Of a stretch of 64,000 nt of DNA, positions 8,262 to 16,974 are shown piece by piece. Numbering within the stretch: the stretch's first letter is position 1; every line of letters begins with the position of its first letter. The notes under the pieces were generated by a model. It saw nothing but the letters and a program-made list of their open reading frames with translations. It did no database searches and had not been told where the DNA came from. A program made the translations under genes and the position numbers. The DNA comes from Coraliomargarita algicola. Its GTDB lineage: Bacteria > Verrucomicrobiota > Verrucomicrobiia > Opitutales > Coraliomargaritaceae. The DNA lies in NCBI RefSeq assembly GCF_033878955.1, contig NZ_CP138858.1, positions 1,054,001 through 1,118,000 of the forward strand, given 5' to 3'.

Positions 8262-11200
8262 TTATTCGGCTAAGATCATAAACGGCCATAAGTGTGGATT
8301 CGTATCACAATGCGCACCGTCCTCACCCGCGAGGCTGAGCCCCTTATTACCTATGGTTCCATCGTCCATACGATCATGTAGGTAGAGAGCAAATCCAGCC
8401 ACTTGACCAGCCTGCAACTTAAGCGGTGCGATGTATTTTTGCGCGAAGGTAATCGTATAAGCATAACGCGTATCAGAAAGTCGCGTATACTGCGCATCAA
8501 TCCCAGCCGCGGCTTCCTCTTTGGTCGGAAACTCGACGCCGCCCGCATACTCTTGAAAGACTTCTCTCAGACGATAGACCAATGCCTCACCACTCTCCGC
8601 TTCAGGATTATTCGGTGCAAAATCATAACGATAATCATCTAAGTCATACCCTTCACTGCCAAAACGTCCATTCGCACCACAGTCGAAATAAACTTCCAAA
8701 GAGCCGTCGAGCAAGTAGAGCTGCGACACCTGCGCCAGCGGCGATGACCAGAATTTCTCGAGATCAGCCTGCAAGCGATCATCTTCAGCTTCCACTCGCA
8801 GGTAGAGGTTATCCTCATCCCAAGCGAGTTGATACTGCGCTGCGATATCCCCCTCATGACCGCCTGGCGTGCGCTTCATATTCACAACTGGCCGGAACAT
8901 ATTCGTGATGGGAATGGCTGGAATCTGCTCCCAATCAGGAGCCCCCTCCACTCTCGGCACATAAAAATAATCCATATTCCATTGTTGGATATGAGGCTCT
9001 CCTTCAGATTCCTGCAGCGAGTATTCTTGATTCCATCTGTAGAGAACACCCGTGTCCGTGCCCTCACCTTTTGAGACTTCAAGCACAACACTTTGACTCG
9101 GTGCGACTTGATAAGGCACCGTATTATCTTCAAAAACAAGCTCACCACTTTGCTCGCGACCAGTCAGGTTTTTAACCTCTGCATAAATCGCTCCCGTAGG
9201 GCTAGGCTCGTAGGCGACTTTAACCTGCGCGCCAGAGCCAGTGATCTCTGCATCCTGCAATGCTGCAACCAGTGCCTTGGTATTCTCGCCGGTCAAAAAG
9301 AGCGGCGCAGGCGTCAATTGTATTTCAACAGTACCATCCGCATTGCGCTGTAAATCATAGCGACGTCCCATCAGATCAACCAGTTCGGGCAACTCCTCCT
9401 CAAACTGCACACGCATGACCGGGCCACGGATAAAGCCGCGCTCGACATCATCAATCGTGCACCAAATCGCGGCGACACCGCCATTGACTTCATCTTCAAA
9501 CGCATAGCCACGCACTCCCTCAGCGGGTCGAATATCTGAAACAAAGCTCGGATTGCCCAACATGTGACCCAGGGTATTGATACCAAGAAAGGCACTACTT
9601 GGACTCAAGTTGTAGTCAACAATCGTGATCCAACCGATCTGCCAAGTATTGAAATGCTGCAACTGTGGCCAATACTTCAAGGCGATCAGATACATACGAG
9701 CGAGCTTCGAAGCGTGCAGGAATTCAAACAACCCTTGGTCGTAAGAAGGTTGCCCCCCCTTATAAGACCAGGAGGGTCCGTCTCCCCAGAAATTAGGTGC
9801 GCCTCCCCCACCTTCATTCAAATAGATGGGCGTTTCATCACCGTATCCATATTCGGCCATGCTGTCTTTTAGCATCTGGATTCCCTCGTCCAAATCTTCA
9901 GCCCCCAAGGTGCCATCGATCGAACCATACGGGTGGACCGCAATCGCGTCCCATTTGACCTTACCCGCGGTCGCTTTTAAATAACCATCGATGTCATCCT
10001 TGCCCCGCAACCTACCATAGCCCGACGTGCCGCCCGATGGCAGAACCAGAGCATCGGGGTTGCCTTTCTTAATCCCGCGGTAGAAGGCTTCCTGCAACTT
10101 GGCAAACTCCTCGAAATTATGATCTTTGCTGAGTGAAGGAAAGGTGCCCTCCTCTTCGGTTGCAATGTGCCAAACGCGCACTTCTTCGCACAGACGAGCC
10201 GCTTTCTCACTAATACTCTCCACTCTGGCCAAAACTTCTGGCGAGTAAGTCCGCAGCGTTTCAATGTCCCGCTCATCCTCACGGCGCCAGATGCGAGAAT
10301 TGAGAGTCATGCCAAACTTGTAATCGGGATGACGGTTAAACTTCTCCTCGGCCGTCAAGTAAGGAAACCCACCGAAAAGCCCATGTCCGTAACCAGTGAT
10401 GTTAAACTTCTCACGCAATTCATAATGCATGGGGTCTGCCATTCTCCCAGGTCCATAACTCGTGGAACCGCCAAAACCGAGTCGCTGCATCAGCGCGATA
10501 CGCTCTTCCGATCGATTGTCCGTCACATTAACCAAGGCACCATACATATCCTTCGTCGCATGTGTGCCATCCAAAGAATCAATCAGTGTGAAGCGATAGT
10601 AGTCATCATACAAAACCTCTCCGCCGAGACTATAGCGTGCTTGCAAGAAGTAACCGCCTGTCGCCAGATTCAGTGAATCGAAGGGTAAAGTCAGCACCTG
10701 CCCCCCTTTTGCCGCAACTGCCTCCGTCCACAGCACCTGCTCAAAGAAATCCCGCAGAGTGAAGGCCACCTCGACCGCTTGCTCCGATGAGCCATACAGC
10801 GGGAACTGCGCTTCAATCAGATCCCCATACTCCACATTGTTTTGATGGTGCGAGGTGATCAACTGACCCTCAATCGCTGGTGCGACAAACTCGGTCGCCT
10901 CTTCGCCGGCTTCAAATTGGATACCATCCACCCAAATACGCCCGTTAGCACTGGCGCCGTTTAATATAAATGCCAAGGGAGATCCATCGGCCGTCAATTG
11001 ATAGCTATAACGCTTCCACTCAGACTGAAGCTTAAAGGTCTCTGCCCGATGTACAGATGCGCGATCAAACTTGCCCCCCGCTTTATTACTAAAGGGTGCG
11101 AAACGTAAAGTGGCCCCTTTGTCTGCTTCTGCCTTAGCGTAGAAACTGACGGTGTAGATCTGATCCCTACGATTGGGCAATGAGAAGCTCCGCAATGATT

Positions 11201-12344
11201 GACTGCGGGTTTGCACTGGATGAATCACGAGCGAACTATCACCAAAGAGGGCCGTCTCCCGATCTACCTGATAGCGCAAAATGTCGGATCGATCATAATA
11301 ACCACCCCCAAACCACCAACGCCAATAGCGCATGCCCTGCTCTAGGCTCGGGTTAGGAAACAGATTCCGTGTCGGAGAATCAGGCAAATGGAGAGCATCC
11401 TGCGCCCACATATCCACACCTTCAACCGGTGCGGGAGCATCTTTTTTAGCCACGCTCACTGTACCGAAATCAATGATCAGCGAATCCTGCGGACGATCCA
11501 ACTTAAACATGAATCCAAGATCAACGCGTCGCCACCAAAAGATTTCGCGTAACACGCCCTCCATTCCTGTTTCCGAATGAATCGACACTTGATACAAGGG
11601 ATCCTGTGCCGACGCGTAGGTAAGGTCCTGCATCTCTCCCTGCCAGACAGTTTGATGCTTCTTCTCATTCGCCTTCAATAAATCCAAAGGCAAGGGCTCG
11701 ACGGGCTCGCCATTCAAACTCAGCCCATCTTTGTGGTAATCACCTGCGATACCGAGATAGAGCAAGTAGTTGCCAATATCGCTGCCCTGCGCTTGAAACT
11801 GTGCAATCTGCTCGGCGGTGCAGCCAATATCCCAAGAAAGTTTCACTCGGCTCTCGCCCAAGGACCTTAAGGTATAACTGAAGGCCGTTTTCGTACCATC
11901 CGGTAAGGGGTAGTAACAGGTCCAATGCACCGCGTTGTGATCTGCACTGGTAATGAACTGCACCTGATCCGGGCTCCGCTTGTCCGCATAAGGAATGTGC
12001 TGTCCTGCCGAATCACGATACCCGCCACGAAGTGCCAGATTCATGACTGGTTCCTCATTAACAAACAGTGTCATCTGATTATCCCGACCAGTGACCATCT
12101 TCTTATTATCAAACTCACGGACAGCCACCCGCTTGTTACCAAAAATCAAACTAGCCGACTCCACAGGAACATCTCCATTCTCAGTATCGAGAAAAGATAC
12201 CGTGCGCAATTCCCCCTCCACACGAGCCGCCTGACGCATATCAAAGGGCGGCGCATAATCGGGACCGTTGACAACTGCGTGCCCCTGCGAGATCGCAATG
12301 CATGGAAGCATAGAAAGAAGACATTGTTTAAGTAACCGCATCAT
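8262..12344 (-). CDS. Large secreted glycoside hydrolase with CBM domains (clan GH-A-like)
   Basis: About 1,360 residues. The frame opens at a GTG (12401), but the ATG pair at 12344/12341 gives a clean signal peptide (MMRLLKQCLLSMLPCIAISQ), so I start there. Residue numbers below count from 12401. Order: N-terminal beta domain (about 50-340); CBM4/9-like domain starting NLFPNPSLEQGMRYW (about 345-510); beta-sandwich (510-620); TIM-barrel-like domain (about 640-990) with IATEEEGT (acid/base Glu about 747) and IYLNEGGGG (nucleophile Glu about 863); a C-terminal CBM9-like domain (about 1210-1379, QLAWDEDNLYLRVEAEDD). The Glu pair about 115 residues apart suits clan GH-A (GH39/GH5-like); the family cannot be fixed by eye. 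First gene of the operon with the lyase and two esterases. A paralogue starts at 61144. The base before the first Glu codes Thr, where clan GH-A usually has Asn. Confidence 0.75.
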   Translation of the reverse strand: MMRLLKQCLLSMLPCIAISQGHAVVNGPDYAPPFDMRQAARVEGELRTVSFLDTENGDVPVESASLIFGNKRVAVREFDNKKMVTGRDNQMTLFVNEEPVMNLALRGGYRDSAGQHIPYADKRSPDQVQFITSADHNAVHWTCYYPLPDGTKTAFSYTLRSLGESRVKLSWDIGCTAEQIAQFQAQGSDIGNYLLYLGIAGDYHKDGLSLNGEPVEPLPLDLLKANEKKHQTVWQGEMQDLTYASAQDPLYQVSIHSETGMEGVLREIFWWRRVDLGFMFKLDRPQDSLIIDFGTVSVAKKDAPAPVEGVDMWAQDALHLPDSPTRNLFPNPSLEQGMRYWRWWFGGGYYDRSDILRYQVDRETALFGDSSLVIHPVQTRSQSLRSFSLPNRRDQIYTVSFYAKAEADKGATLRFAPFSNKAGGKFDRASVHRAETFKLQSEWKRYSYQLTADGSPLAFILNGASANGRIWVDGIQFEAGEEATEFVAPAIEGQLITSHHQNNVEYGDLIEAQFPLYGSSEQAVEVAFTLRDFFEQVLWTEAVAAKGGQVLTLPFDSLNLATGGYFLQARYSLGGEVLYDDYYRFTLIDSLDGTHATKDMYGALVNVTDNRSEERIALMQRLGFGGSTSYGPGRMADPMHYELREKFNITGYGHGLFGGFPYLTAEEKFNRHPDYKFGMTLNSRIWRREDERDIETLRTYSPEVLARVESISEKAARLCEEVRVWHIATEEEGTFPSLSKDHNFEEFAKLQEAFYRGIKKGNPDALVLPSGGTSGYGRLRGKDDIDGYLKATAGKVKWDAIAVHPYGSIDGTLGAEDLDEGIQMLKDSMAEYGYGDETPIYLNEGGGGAPNFWGDGPSWSYKGGQPSYDQGLFEFLHASKLARMYLIALKYWPQLQHFNTWQIGWITIVDYNLSPSSAFLGINTLGHMLGNPSFVSDIRPAEGVRGYAFEDEVNGGVAAIWCTIDDVERGFIRGPVMRVQFEEELPELVDLMGRRYDLQRNADGTVEIQLTPAPLFLTGENTKALVAALQDAEITGSGAQVKVAYEPSPTGAIYAEVKNLTGREQSGELVFEDNTVPYQVAPSQSVVLEVSKGEGTDTGVLYRWNQEYSLQESEGEPHIQQWNMDYFYVPRVEGAPDWEQIPAIPITNMFRPVVNMKRTPGGHEGDIAAQYQLAWDEDNLYLRVEAEDDRLQADLEKFWSSPLAQVSQLYLLDGSLEVYFDCGANGRFGSEGYDLDDYRYDFAPNNPEAESGEALVYRLREVFQEYAGGVEFPTKEEAAAGIDAQYTRLSDTRYAYTITFAQKYIAPLKLQAGQVAGFALYLHDRMDDGTIGNKGLSLAGEDGAHCDTNPHLWPFMILAE

Positions 12345-12755
12345 AGAATTTAGGGTATTGAATAAAAACTCTTTGAACCATCGACCAAGTGCAGCCATCA
12401 CATGAGCTCAGCCTTTGCGCGCTACAAATTGCATAAAGCAAACTGTATCCAAGCGAGGAGAAGCTAAACTAAGATTGAGGCCAAACAAGCCGCTGGTCTG
12501 CTGGGGGAAACACATGAATGGCTGTGAAGTATTGAACTCCACCGACTTTATTCAACGTTGTATTTAATTATTTTGAGTGATACCTATTCACAAAAACCTG
12601 GAACCGAATAGAAACGTTTCTCGTAGCCTCGGCTCTCGGAAGCTCGGAGATCCCCATCGCCCCCAAAACTAAGTTTCGAGGCTCCCCTCCAGACGAGCTA
12701 GTTGACCATGAATTCTTAAATTTGGCATGAGTCATGATGCCAGCCAAACATTCAA
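12345..12755. other. Intergenic region upstream of the polysaccharide operon
   Basis: About 400 bp with no convincing coding frame. It should hold the promoter of the minus-strand GH operon. The one clear signal is the palindrome at 12610-12621. The rest is AT-rich toward the miniature element that begins at 12756. Confidence 0.6.
12610..12621. promoter_or_regulatory. LacI-family-like operator palindrome
   Basis: AGAAACGTTTCT is a perfect 12-bp palindrome with the central CG typical of LacI/GalR-family operators. It lies about 270 bp upstream of the preferred start of the large GH gene, in the region expected to control the polysaccharide operon. No LacI-type regulator gene is in the window. 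The assignment rests on pattern and position only. Confidence 0.35.
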
Positions 12756-12937
12756 CCTAAATAAATGAGCTGAAACGTTAATTACGTAAATTTTCGTTAA
12801 TTACAAAGACACAAAACACTGCTAGTTATGCGCTTAAGAAACAAGAGGTATTTTAATTAATTCCAATTTTAATTCGCCATTTTGGCGACTGACCATATTG
12901 ACGTAAATTAATGTAAATTAAAGGATTTAAGAATCCG

Positions 12938-12947
12938 AGCCTTAGCC
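12938..12947 (+). repeat. Target-site duplication of the IS element, left copy
   Basis: AGCCTTAGCC, repeated exactly at 14419-14428 on the other side of the element. The uninterrupted miniature element at 48493 has this 10-mer once, which proves the duplication and the insertion point. Confidence 0.9.
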
Positions 12948-14418
12948 CAATGTCTTTAAGGATTGGTGACTTCTATAGTTTTAACAACTCGTTTTGACTG
13001 GGCAACTTTAGTTTTTGGCCAGTCTTTTGTGGGTTGTCGTAGGGTTCTGGGGCAAGTTCTAGGTCTTCGTTTTTTAATAACGGCATCACAGATAAGATCA
13101 TCTAAGAGTCGCTGGATCCACTGCGCCAGCGCTTGCGGGGTAATCAAGTCTGCACCGACTTGCAGTAGCTCGCACAGTGCGGCTGTCTTGTGCAAAACCT
13201 TGGCAAAGCTAATGCGCAAGGGCTCAACGCCTGCGGCAGAAGCGACGCTTTGGCGCTGCTTGGCGATCAGGGCGGCGGCTAGGAGCATAGCGAGCACTTC
13301 CTGTGCGGCGGTTTGCGGAGTGAGTGCGTCAAGAAGTTCTCCGCGGGCGTGCAGGTGGCTTTTCAGTTCTCGGAAGAACAACTCTTCCTCCCAGCGTGCG
13401 GCGTAAAGGGCGATCAGTTCTGTGGCTGGGCAGGTGGTGTCATCGAGCAGACTCGTCCACAAGCGTATTTGAAGACACGAACGGTGACCACTCTGGTCTT
13501 CATAGCAGACTCGACCATAGATCTCACGTAGTTCGAGTACACCCATCTTCTTGCGTGTGGTGGATGGATCAACCGCTTTGACTTCGACTAGCCATGAACC
13601 ATCCGCGAGTTGCCGCGTGCGCTTGGCTTTGAGATTAGACTTTATCCGAACCAGAACGTAACTGTGTGTGCGCCGGAGCATTGACCAGAGTCCCCAGATC
13701 AGCGAAGGATAACCGAACAGTCGGTCGGCTAAAAGCAGACTGCGCTCGGGCAGATCCTGAGCCGCAAACAGTTGCCGCGCGAGTGTCAACTCGCCCTCGC
13801 CTTGCCAGCCTAAACGGGTGCCCAAAGGTTGGTGCATACCCAATTCCACGAGGACAACTGCCAGCAAATGCGCGAAAGCAGGTTCACCGCTACCGCGGTT
13901 GCAAGCCACTTTTGAAGCCTGTTCATTAATGGTTCCGGTATTACGTAAATTGAAACGAGTCCCGTCGATGGCCACCAACCGATATGCATTATAAAAGGCC
14001 TGCGCGTCTCGCTCACGCTCGGCTAACGGACGCAGCGCGATAGGCAGTATCTCTTCGATCATCTTCTCGCCAATTGACAAGGCCCGCTGGCTGAGCGCGC
14101 TGTCCGAGATGCGCACTCCGGATACCGCCTTGGTATTAGACGAGAAAGTACCCGAACGTGCCAACTCATGGTAGACCCTGGACATCAACCATTCCCAGCC
14201 ATTTAACTTGGCTTGGCCACCACCGCGAGGACCGTGCTGCGCGAAAATCAGAGCGCAGCTCTCACGGCTAAATAGCTCCTCAAAGGCAGCTGGAAAATTA
14301 GAAAACAACGGTAAACACAAAGAGGTGGATGCGCTCATTCATACAAAAGAAGCAATCGTCCTAAAAGTACGAGTCTTAAATGATTACGCTAACTAAAATC
14401 CAATCCTTAAAGGCATTG
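12948..14418 (-). mobile_element. IS4-family insertion sequence (1,471 bp)
   Basis: The ends are 19-bp inverted repeats with one mismatch, CAATGTCTTTAAGGATTGG at 12948-12966 and the complement of CAATGCCTTTAAGGATTGG at 14400-14418. A 10-bp direct repeat AGCCTTAGCC flanks them. The element carries one transposase gene on the minus strand. Target duplication of about 10 bp and the transposase signature fit the IS4 family. It looks intact and therefore may still be mobile. Confidence 0.92.
12956..14338 (-). CDS. IS4-family DDE transposase
   Basis: 460 residues, the only gene of the insertion sequence. The catalytic DDE residues are in VAIDGTRFNLR, LLADRLFG and YAARWEEELFFRELK; the last matches the IS4 signature Y-(2)-R-(3)-E-(6)-K. 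It catalyses cut-and-paste transposition of the element. The stop codon TAA lies inside the terminal inverted repeat, and the ATG (14338) is about 60 bp inside the other end, so almost the whole element is coding. The C-terminus is basic (KKRRPRTCPR onward). No frameshift or internal stop is seen. Confidence 0.93.
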   Translation of the reverse strand: MSASTSLCLPLFSNFPAAFEELFSRESCALIFAQHGPRGGGQAKLNGWEWLMSRVYHELARSGTFSSNTKAVSGVRISDSALSQRALSIGEKMIEEILPIALRPLAERERDAQAFYNAYRLVAIDGTRFNLRNTGTINEQASKVACNRGSGEPAFAHLLAVVLVELGMHQPLGTRLGWQGEGELTLARQLFAAQDLPERSLLLADRLFGYPSLIWGLWSMLRRTHSYVLVRIKSNLKAKRTRQLADGSWLVEVKAVDPSTTRKKMGVLELREIYGRVCYEDQSGHRSCLQIRLWTSLLDDTTCPATELIALYAARWEEELFFRELKSHLHARGELLDALTPQTAAQEVLAMLLAAALIAKQRQSVASAAGVEPLRISFAKVLHKTAALCELLQVGADLITPQALAQWIQRLLDDLICDAVIKKRRPRTCPRTLRQPTKDWPKTKVAQSKRVVKTIEVTNP

Positions 14419-14428
14419 AGCCTTAGCC
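14419..14428 (+). repeat. Target-site duplication of the IS element, right copy
   Basis: AGCCTTAGCC, identical to 12938-12947. Confidence 0.9.
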
Positions 14429-14515
14429 GACTGCCGAAATTAGGTTCAAGTATTGAAGGCAGCATACCTGCCCATCGTTACACCAGCGACGGCGCGGAGA
14501 AAGACACTCCAGCAA

Positions 14516-14550
14516 GAAAAAGGCAGGCCAACCACAAGGTTCGACCTGCC
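14516..14550 (-). terminator. Rho-independent terminator of the PEP-CTERM gene
   Basis: On the minus strand GGCAGG (14550-14545) pairs with CCTGCC (14527-14522), with further pairing AACC/GGTT inside, followed by a T-run. It lies 25 bp behind the stop of the PEP-CTERM gene at 14575. Confidence 0.8.
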
Positions 14551-14574
14551 CGCATAAAACTATCTATTGCCCGC

Positions 14575-15510
14575 CTATCCGCGGCGACGCACACAGAGCC
14601 CCGCGATCGCCACAAGCCCCATCAAGAGTGCCGCACTAGAAGGCTCAGGAATCGTTGTTAGCCCTAAATCAGCCAAGCTCGTGCCGACACGGATTTCGTC
14701 TTGCAAATATTCGGTATTTTCCCCGCCCGAACCATTAAACTCAAGACCTACGGTCACTTGTCCCCAATCACCATATATGATCGAATGTTCTTGGCTCTGC
14801 AATGTGCCTTGCGCACTCGATATCATGGTCTCTACAGTTGAGAAGTTGCTGGGGTTAATCCAGAAATCAAGGATCTCCTTACCATTTTCTGTCCCACTAG
14901 ATGCAAGCTCGTCGACTACGGTCATACGCCCCACGACAAGAACTGTAGAACCTCCAACATACTGCGTTCCAACATAACCAGCCCCACTCATATTAGAGTT
15001 GAAATTGGATTTAGTTCCATAAACGAAGGAATAACCATCTGATGTCCCAACGCCACCAGCACCGGAAGACTCTAAACCAAACGCGATATTCGAGCTTGAG
15101 CCAGAGTCAAAATTTAGCGTAACAACATTTCTTTCAGCTGAATTTCCATTTCCAGTAAGACTAAGAAGCGCAGAAAACCAATATTGAGTCCCCGTGCCCA
15201 AGTTCGAATCAACTCCCACTGATGTATGGGTGAGAATTCCCTCATCACCATCCGTGAAAACTGGATCATTAATGCCTCGAATCGATCCGCCACTAGCATT
15301 ACTCACAGCGGAGTGACTCAAACCAGTCGCATCAACGACGATATTGTTATCAATATAGCCGGATACTCCTGACCACCCCTGCTGTCCATCTAAATCATCA
15401 CCAGCCGAATAAGGTGGAGTGTCAAAAGATTCACTATAAATCAGCGCTCCAGAAACATAAGCAGTGGTCAACAGGTAGGTGGCAGTCAGTGCAAGGGTAG
15501 TTGCTTTCAT
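14575..15510 (-). CDS. PEP-CTERM sorted exported protein
   Basis: 311 residues. A signal peptide (about 1-22, ending AYVSG) is followed by a concanavalin-like beta domain that begins with YSESFDTPPYSAGDDLDGQQGW, a pattern common in verrucomicrobial LamG-like exported proteins, with no catalytic motif visible. The C-terminus is a PEP-CTERM signal: TIPEPSSAALLMG, hydrophobic stretch, VRRRG. It would be exported and processed by an exosortase, and anchored to or released at the cell surface. A single-gene unit with its own terminator. The ligand is unknown. Confidence 0.85.
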   Translation of the reverse strand: MKATTLALTATYLLTTAYVSGALIYSESFDTPPYSAGDDLDGQQGWSGVSGYIDNNIVVDATGLSHSAVSNASGGSIRGINDPVFTDGDEGILTHTSVGVDSNLGTGTQYWFSALLSLTGNGNSAERNVVTLNFDSGSSSNIAFGLESSGAGGVGTSDGYSFVYGTKSNFNSNMSGAGYVGTQYVGGSTVLVVGRMTVVDELASSGTENGKEILDFWINPSNFSTVETMISSAQGTLQSQEHSIIYGDWGQVTVGLEFNGSGGENTEYLQDEIRVGTSLADLGLTTIPEPSSAALLMGLVAIAGLCVRRRG

Positions 15511-15644
15511 AATTATGATAGAAGTGGGAAAAGTAGCATGTTATTACATATTATTCACGTCCAGAAACCACCTTCAAGCTTAGACTTATCTATTTCGCAT
15601 ACAATTGCGTCAATCATAGCGAACAACCGTAACACTCTCTCCCC

Positions 15645-15910
15645 CTATTCTAACGTCTCTAATCCAGAGATCGCCTGAAATACAAATGCTGGCAATCTTT
15701 CTTTGTTATAAAGATTAGCGCCAACTGGATTTGCCGACCATACAGAGCGCAGCTCTATAGGGGCGGCAATCTCGCTATACCAGACTTCGATTGTATCCTG
15801 ACTAATGATACGCGCCTGCGCCCATTTCCAGTCTGCATCCGCACCCACAATTTGAAAGTACTTCAGCGATTCTTCCACGGCAACAGTGGGATCCATCAAG
15901 TGCTGGTGTC
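15645..15910 (-). pseudogene. Remnant of a sialate O-acetylesterase (C-terminal tail)
   Basis: About 90 residues on the minus strand containing DWKWAQARIISQDTIEVWYS and then VWSANPVGANLYNKERLPAF, which match the conserved C-terminal end of secreted sialate O-acetylesterases (typically about 500 residues or more). The Ser-hydrolase core is absent. The homology seems to start near 15910, and the frame opens at 15941 inside the end of the aldo/keto reductase gene, which is on the same strand. It is best read as a decayed remnant left by a deletion. It may still be translated if coupled to the upstream gene, but cannot be an esterase. Confidence 0.7.
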
Positions 15911-15928
15911 CCACCTCACTTGCATTCT

Positions 15929-16921
15929 CTACAATTCGCAAGCTTTGTCGATCGCCTCGAGTTCAGCCTGCGAAAAGGGAGCGGCAGCGAGTGCAGCGAC
16001 ATTATCCAAAATCTGCTGCGGACGGCTGGCACCGATCAGAGCGGAAGTCACGACCTCATCACGCAGCACCCATGCCAGTGCCATTTGCGCCAAGCTCTGG
16101 CCGCGTGCTTGAGCAATCGTGTTTAGAGCTTGAATCTTGGATAAATTCTTTTGCACCCCCTCGGCGTTGAGAAATGGGGAATGCTCGTCGGCCGCACGGG
16201 AATCGGCAGGCACCGCATTTAGGTATTTATTTGTCAACTGGCCCTGAGCCAGCGGACAGAACACAATCGAGCCGATCCCCTCCTCACGCAGTGCATCGGT
16301 GAGCCCCTCCTCGATCCAGCGATCCAACAGGTTATAGCTGGGCTGATGAATGATGCACGGGGTGCCAAGTTGACGTAAAATTCGGGCGGCCTCTCGGGTT
16401 TGCTCCGCGGGATAGGAAGAAATACCCGCATACAAGGCCCGTCCAGAACGCACTGCAGTATCCAGTGCCCCCATCGTTTCTTCCAGCGGGGTGTCGGGAT
16501 CGTAACGATGGCTATAGAAAATATCGACGTAATCCACGCCCATGCGCCCCAGGCTTTGGTCAAGACTGGCCAGCATGTATTTTCGCGAGCCCCATTCACC
16601 GTAGGGGCCTTGCCACATATGGTAGCCAGCCTTCGTCGAAATAATGAGTTCGTCGCGATAGGGCCGGAAATCCTGCGCCAGAATTTTGCCAAAGTTGGAC
16701 TCCGCGGAGCCCGCTGAGGGGCCATAGTTATTGGCCAAATCAAAATGTGTAATGCCGTGATCGAAGGCCGTGTGCAACATGGCACGGGCATTCTCGAAAT
16801 CATCTACATCACCAAAATTATGCCAGAGTCCGAGCGAAATTTTGGGAAGTTTGAGCCCGCTGCGACCGCTGCGGGCATATTGCATGGAATCGTATCGTGT
16901 AGGGGCGGCGGAGTAAGACAT
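15929..16921 (-). CDS. gpr: Aldo/keto reductase, YghZ/Gpr type
   Basis: 330 residues, an NADPH-dependent oxidoreductase with a TIM-barrel fold. The sequence from MQYARSGRSGLKLPKISLGLW through HFDLANNYGP (catalytic Asp and Tyr), STKAGYHMWQGPYGEWGSRKY and YSHRYDPDTPLEE follows the YghZ/Gpr group, which reduces L-glyceraldehyde 3-phosphate and methylglyoxal. It is cytoplasmic. The end, SALIGASRPQQILDNV, is the usual cofactor-binding segment. The gene lies 53 bp behind aroE and is probably the last gene of the gcvH-speA-tilS-ftsH-aroE run. Its 3' end abuts the esterase remnant. Confidence 0.88.
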   Translation of the reverse strand: MSYSAAPTRYDSMQYARSGRSGLKLPKISLGLWHNFGDVDDFENARAMLHTAFDHGITHFDLANNYGPSAGSAESNFGKILAQDFRPYRDELIISTKAGYHMWQGPYGEWGSRKYMLASLDQSLGRMGVDYVDIFYSHRYDPDTPLEETMGALDTAVRSGRALYAGISSYPAEQTREAARILRQLGTPCIIHQPSYNLLDRWIEEGLTDALREEGIGSIVFCPLAQGQLTNKYLNAVPADSRAADEHSPFLNAEGVQKNLSKIQALNTIAQARGQSLAQMALAWVLRDEVVTSALIGASRPQQILDNVAALAAAPFSQAELEAIDKACEL

Positions 16922-16974
16922 AGATCAGAAAGGAGAAGACTGGAAACTTTGAGTGAGAGCTAAAAATGAAGCGT

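Larger units (their letters stand above)
12756..14444 (+). mobile_element. Miniature inverted-repeat element, copy 1, interrupted by an IS4-type element
   Basis: The two outer parts (12756-12947 and 14429-14444, with the repeated 14419-14428) make a 208-bp element nearly identical to the one at 48493-48699. It begins CCTAAATAAATGAGC and ends CCGAAATTAGG. A 5-bp target duplication TTCAA flanks it (12751-12755 and 14445-14449). It encodes no protein. It contains a short hairpin CGCCA-TTT-TGGCG and several GTTAATTACGTAAATT-type subterminal repeats. An IS element sits inside near its right end. Confidence 0.85.

Noticed and set aside
12948..14418. IS4 element as the autonomous partner of the miniature elements
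   Set aside because: Its terminal repeats (CAATGYC...) and target duplication length (10 bp) differ from those of the miniature elements (CCTAAAT, 5 bp).
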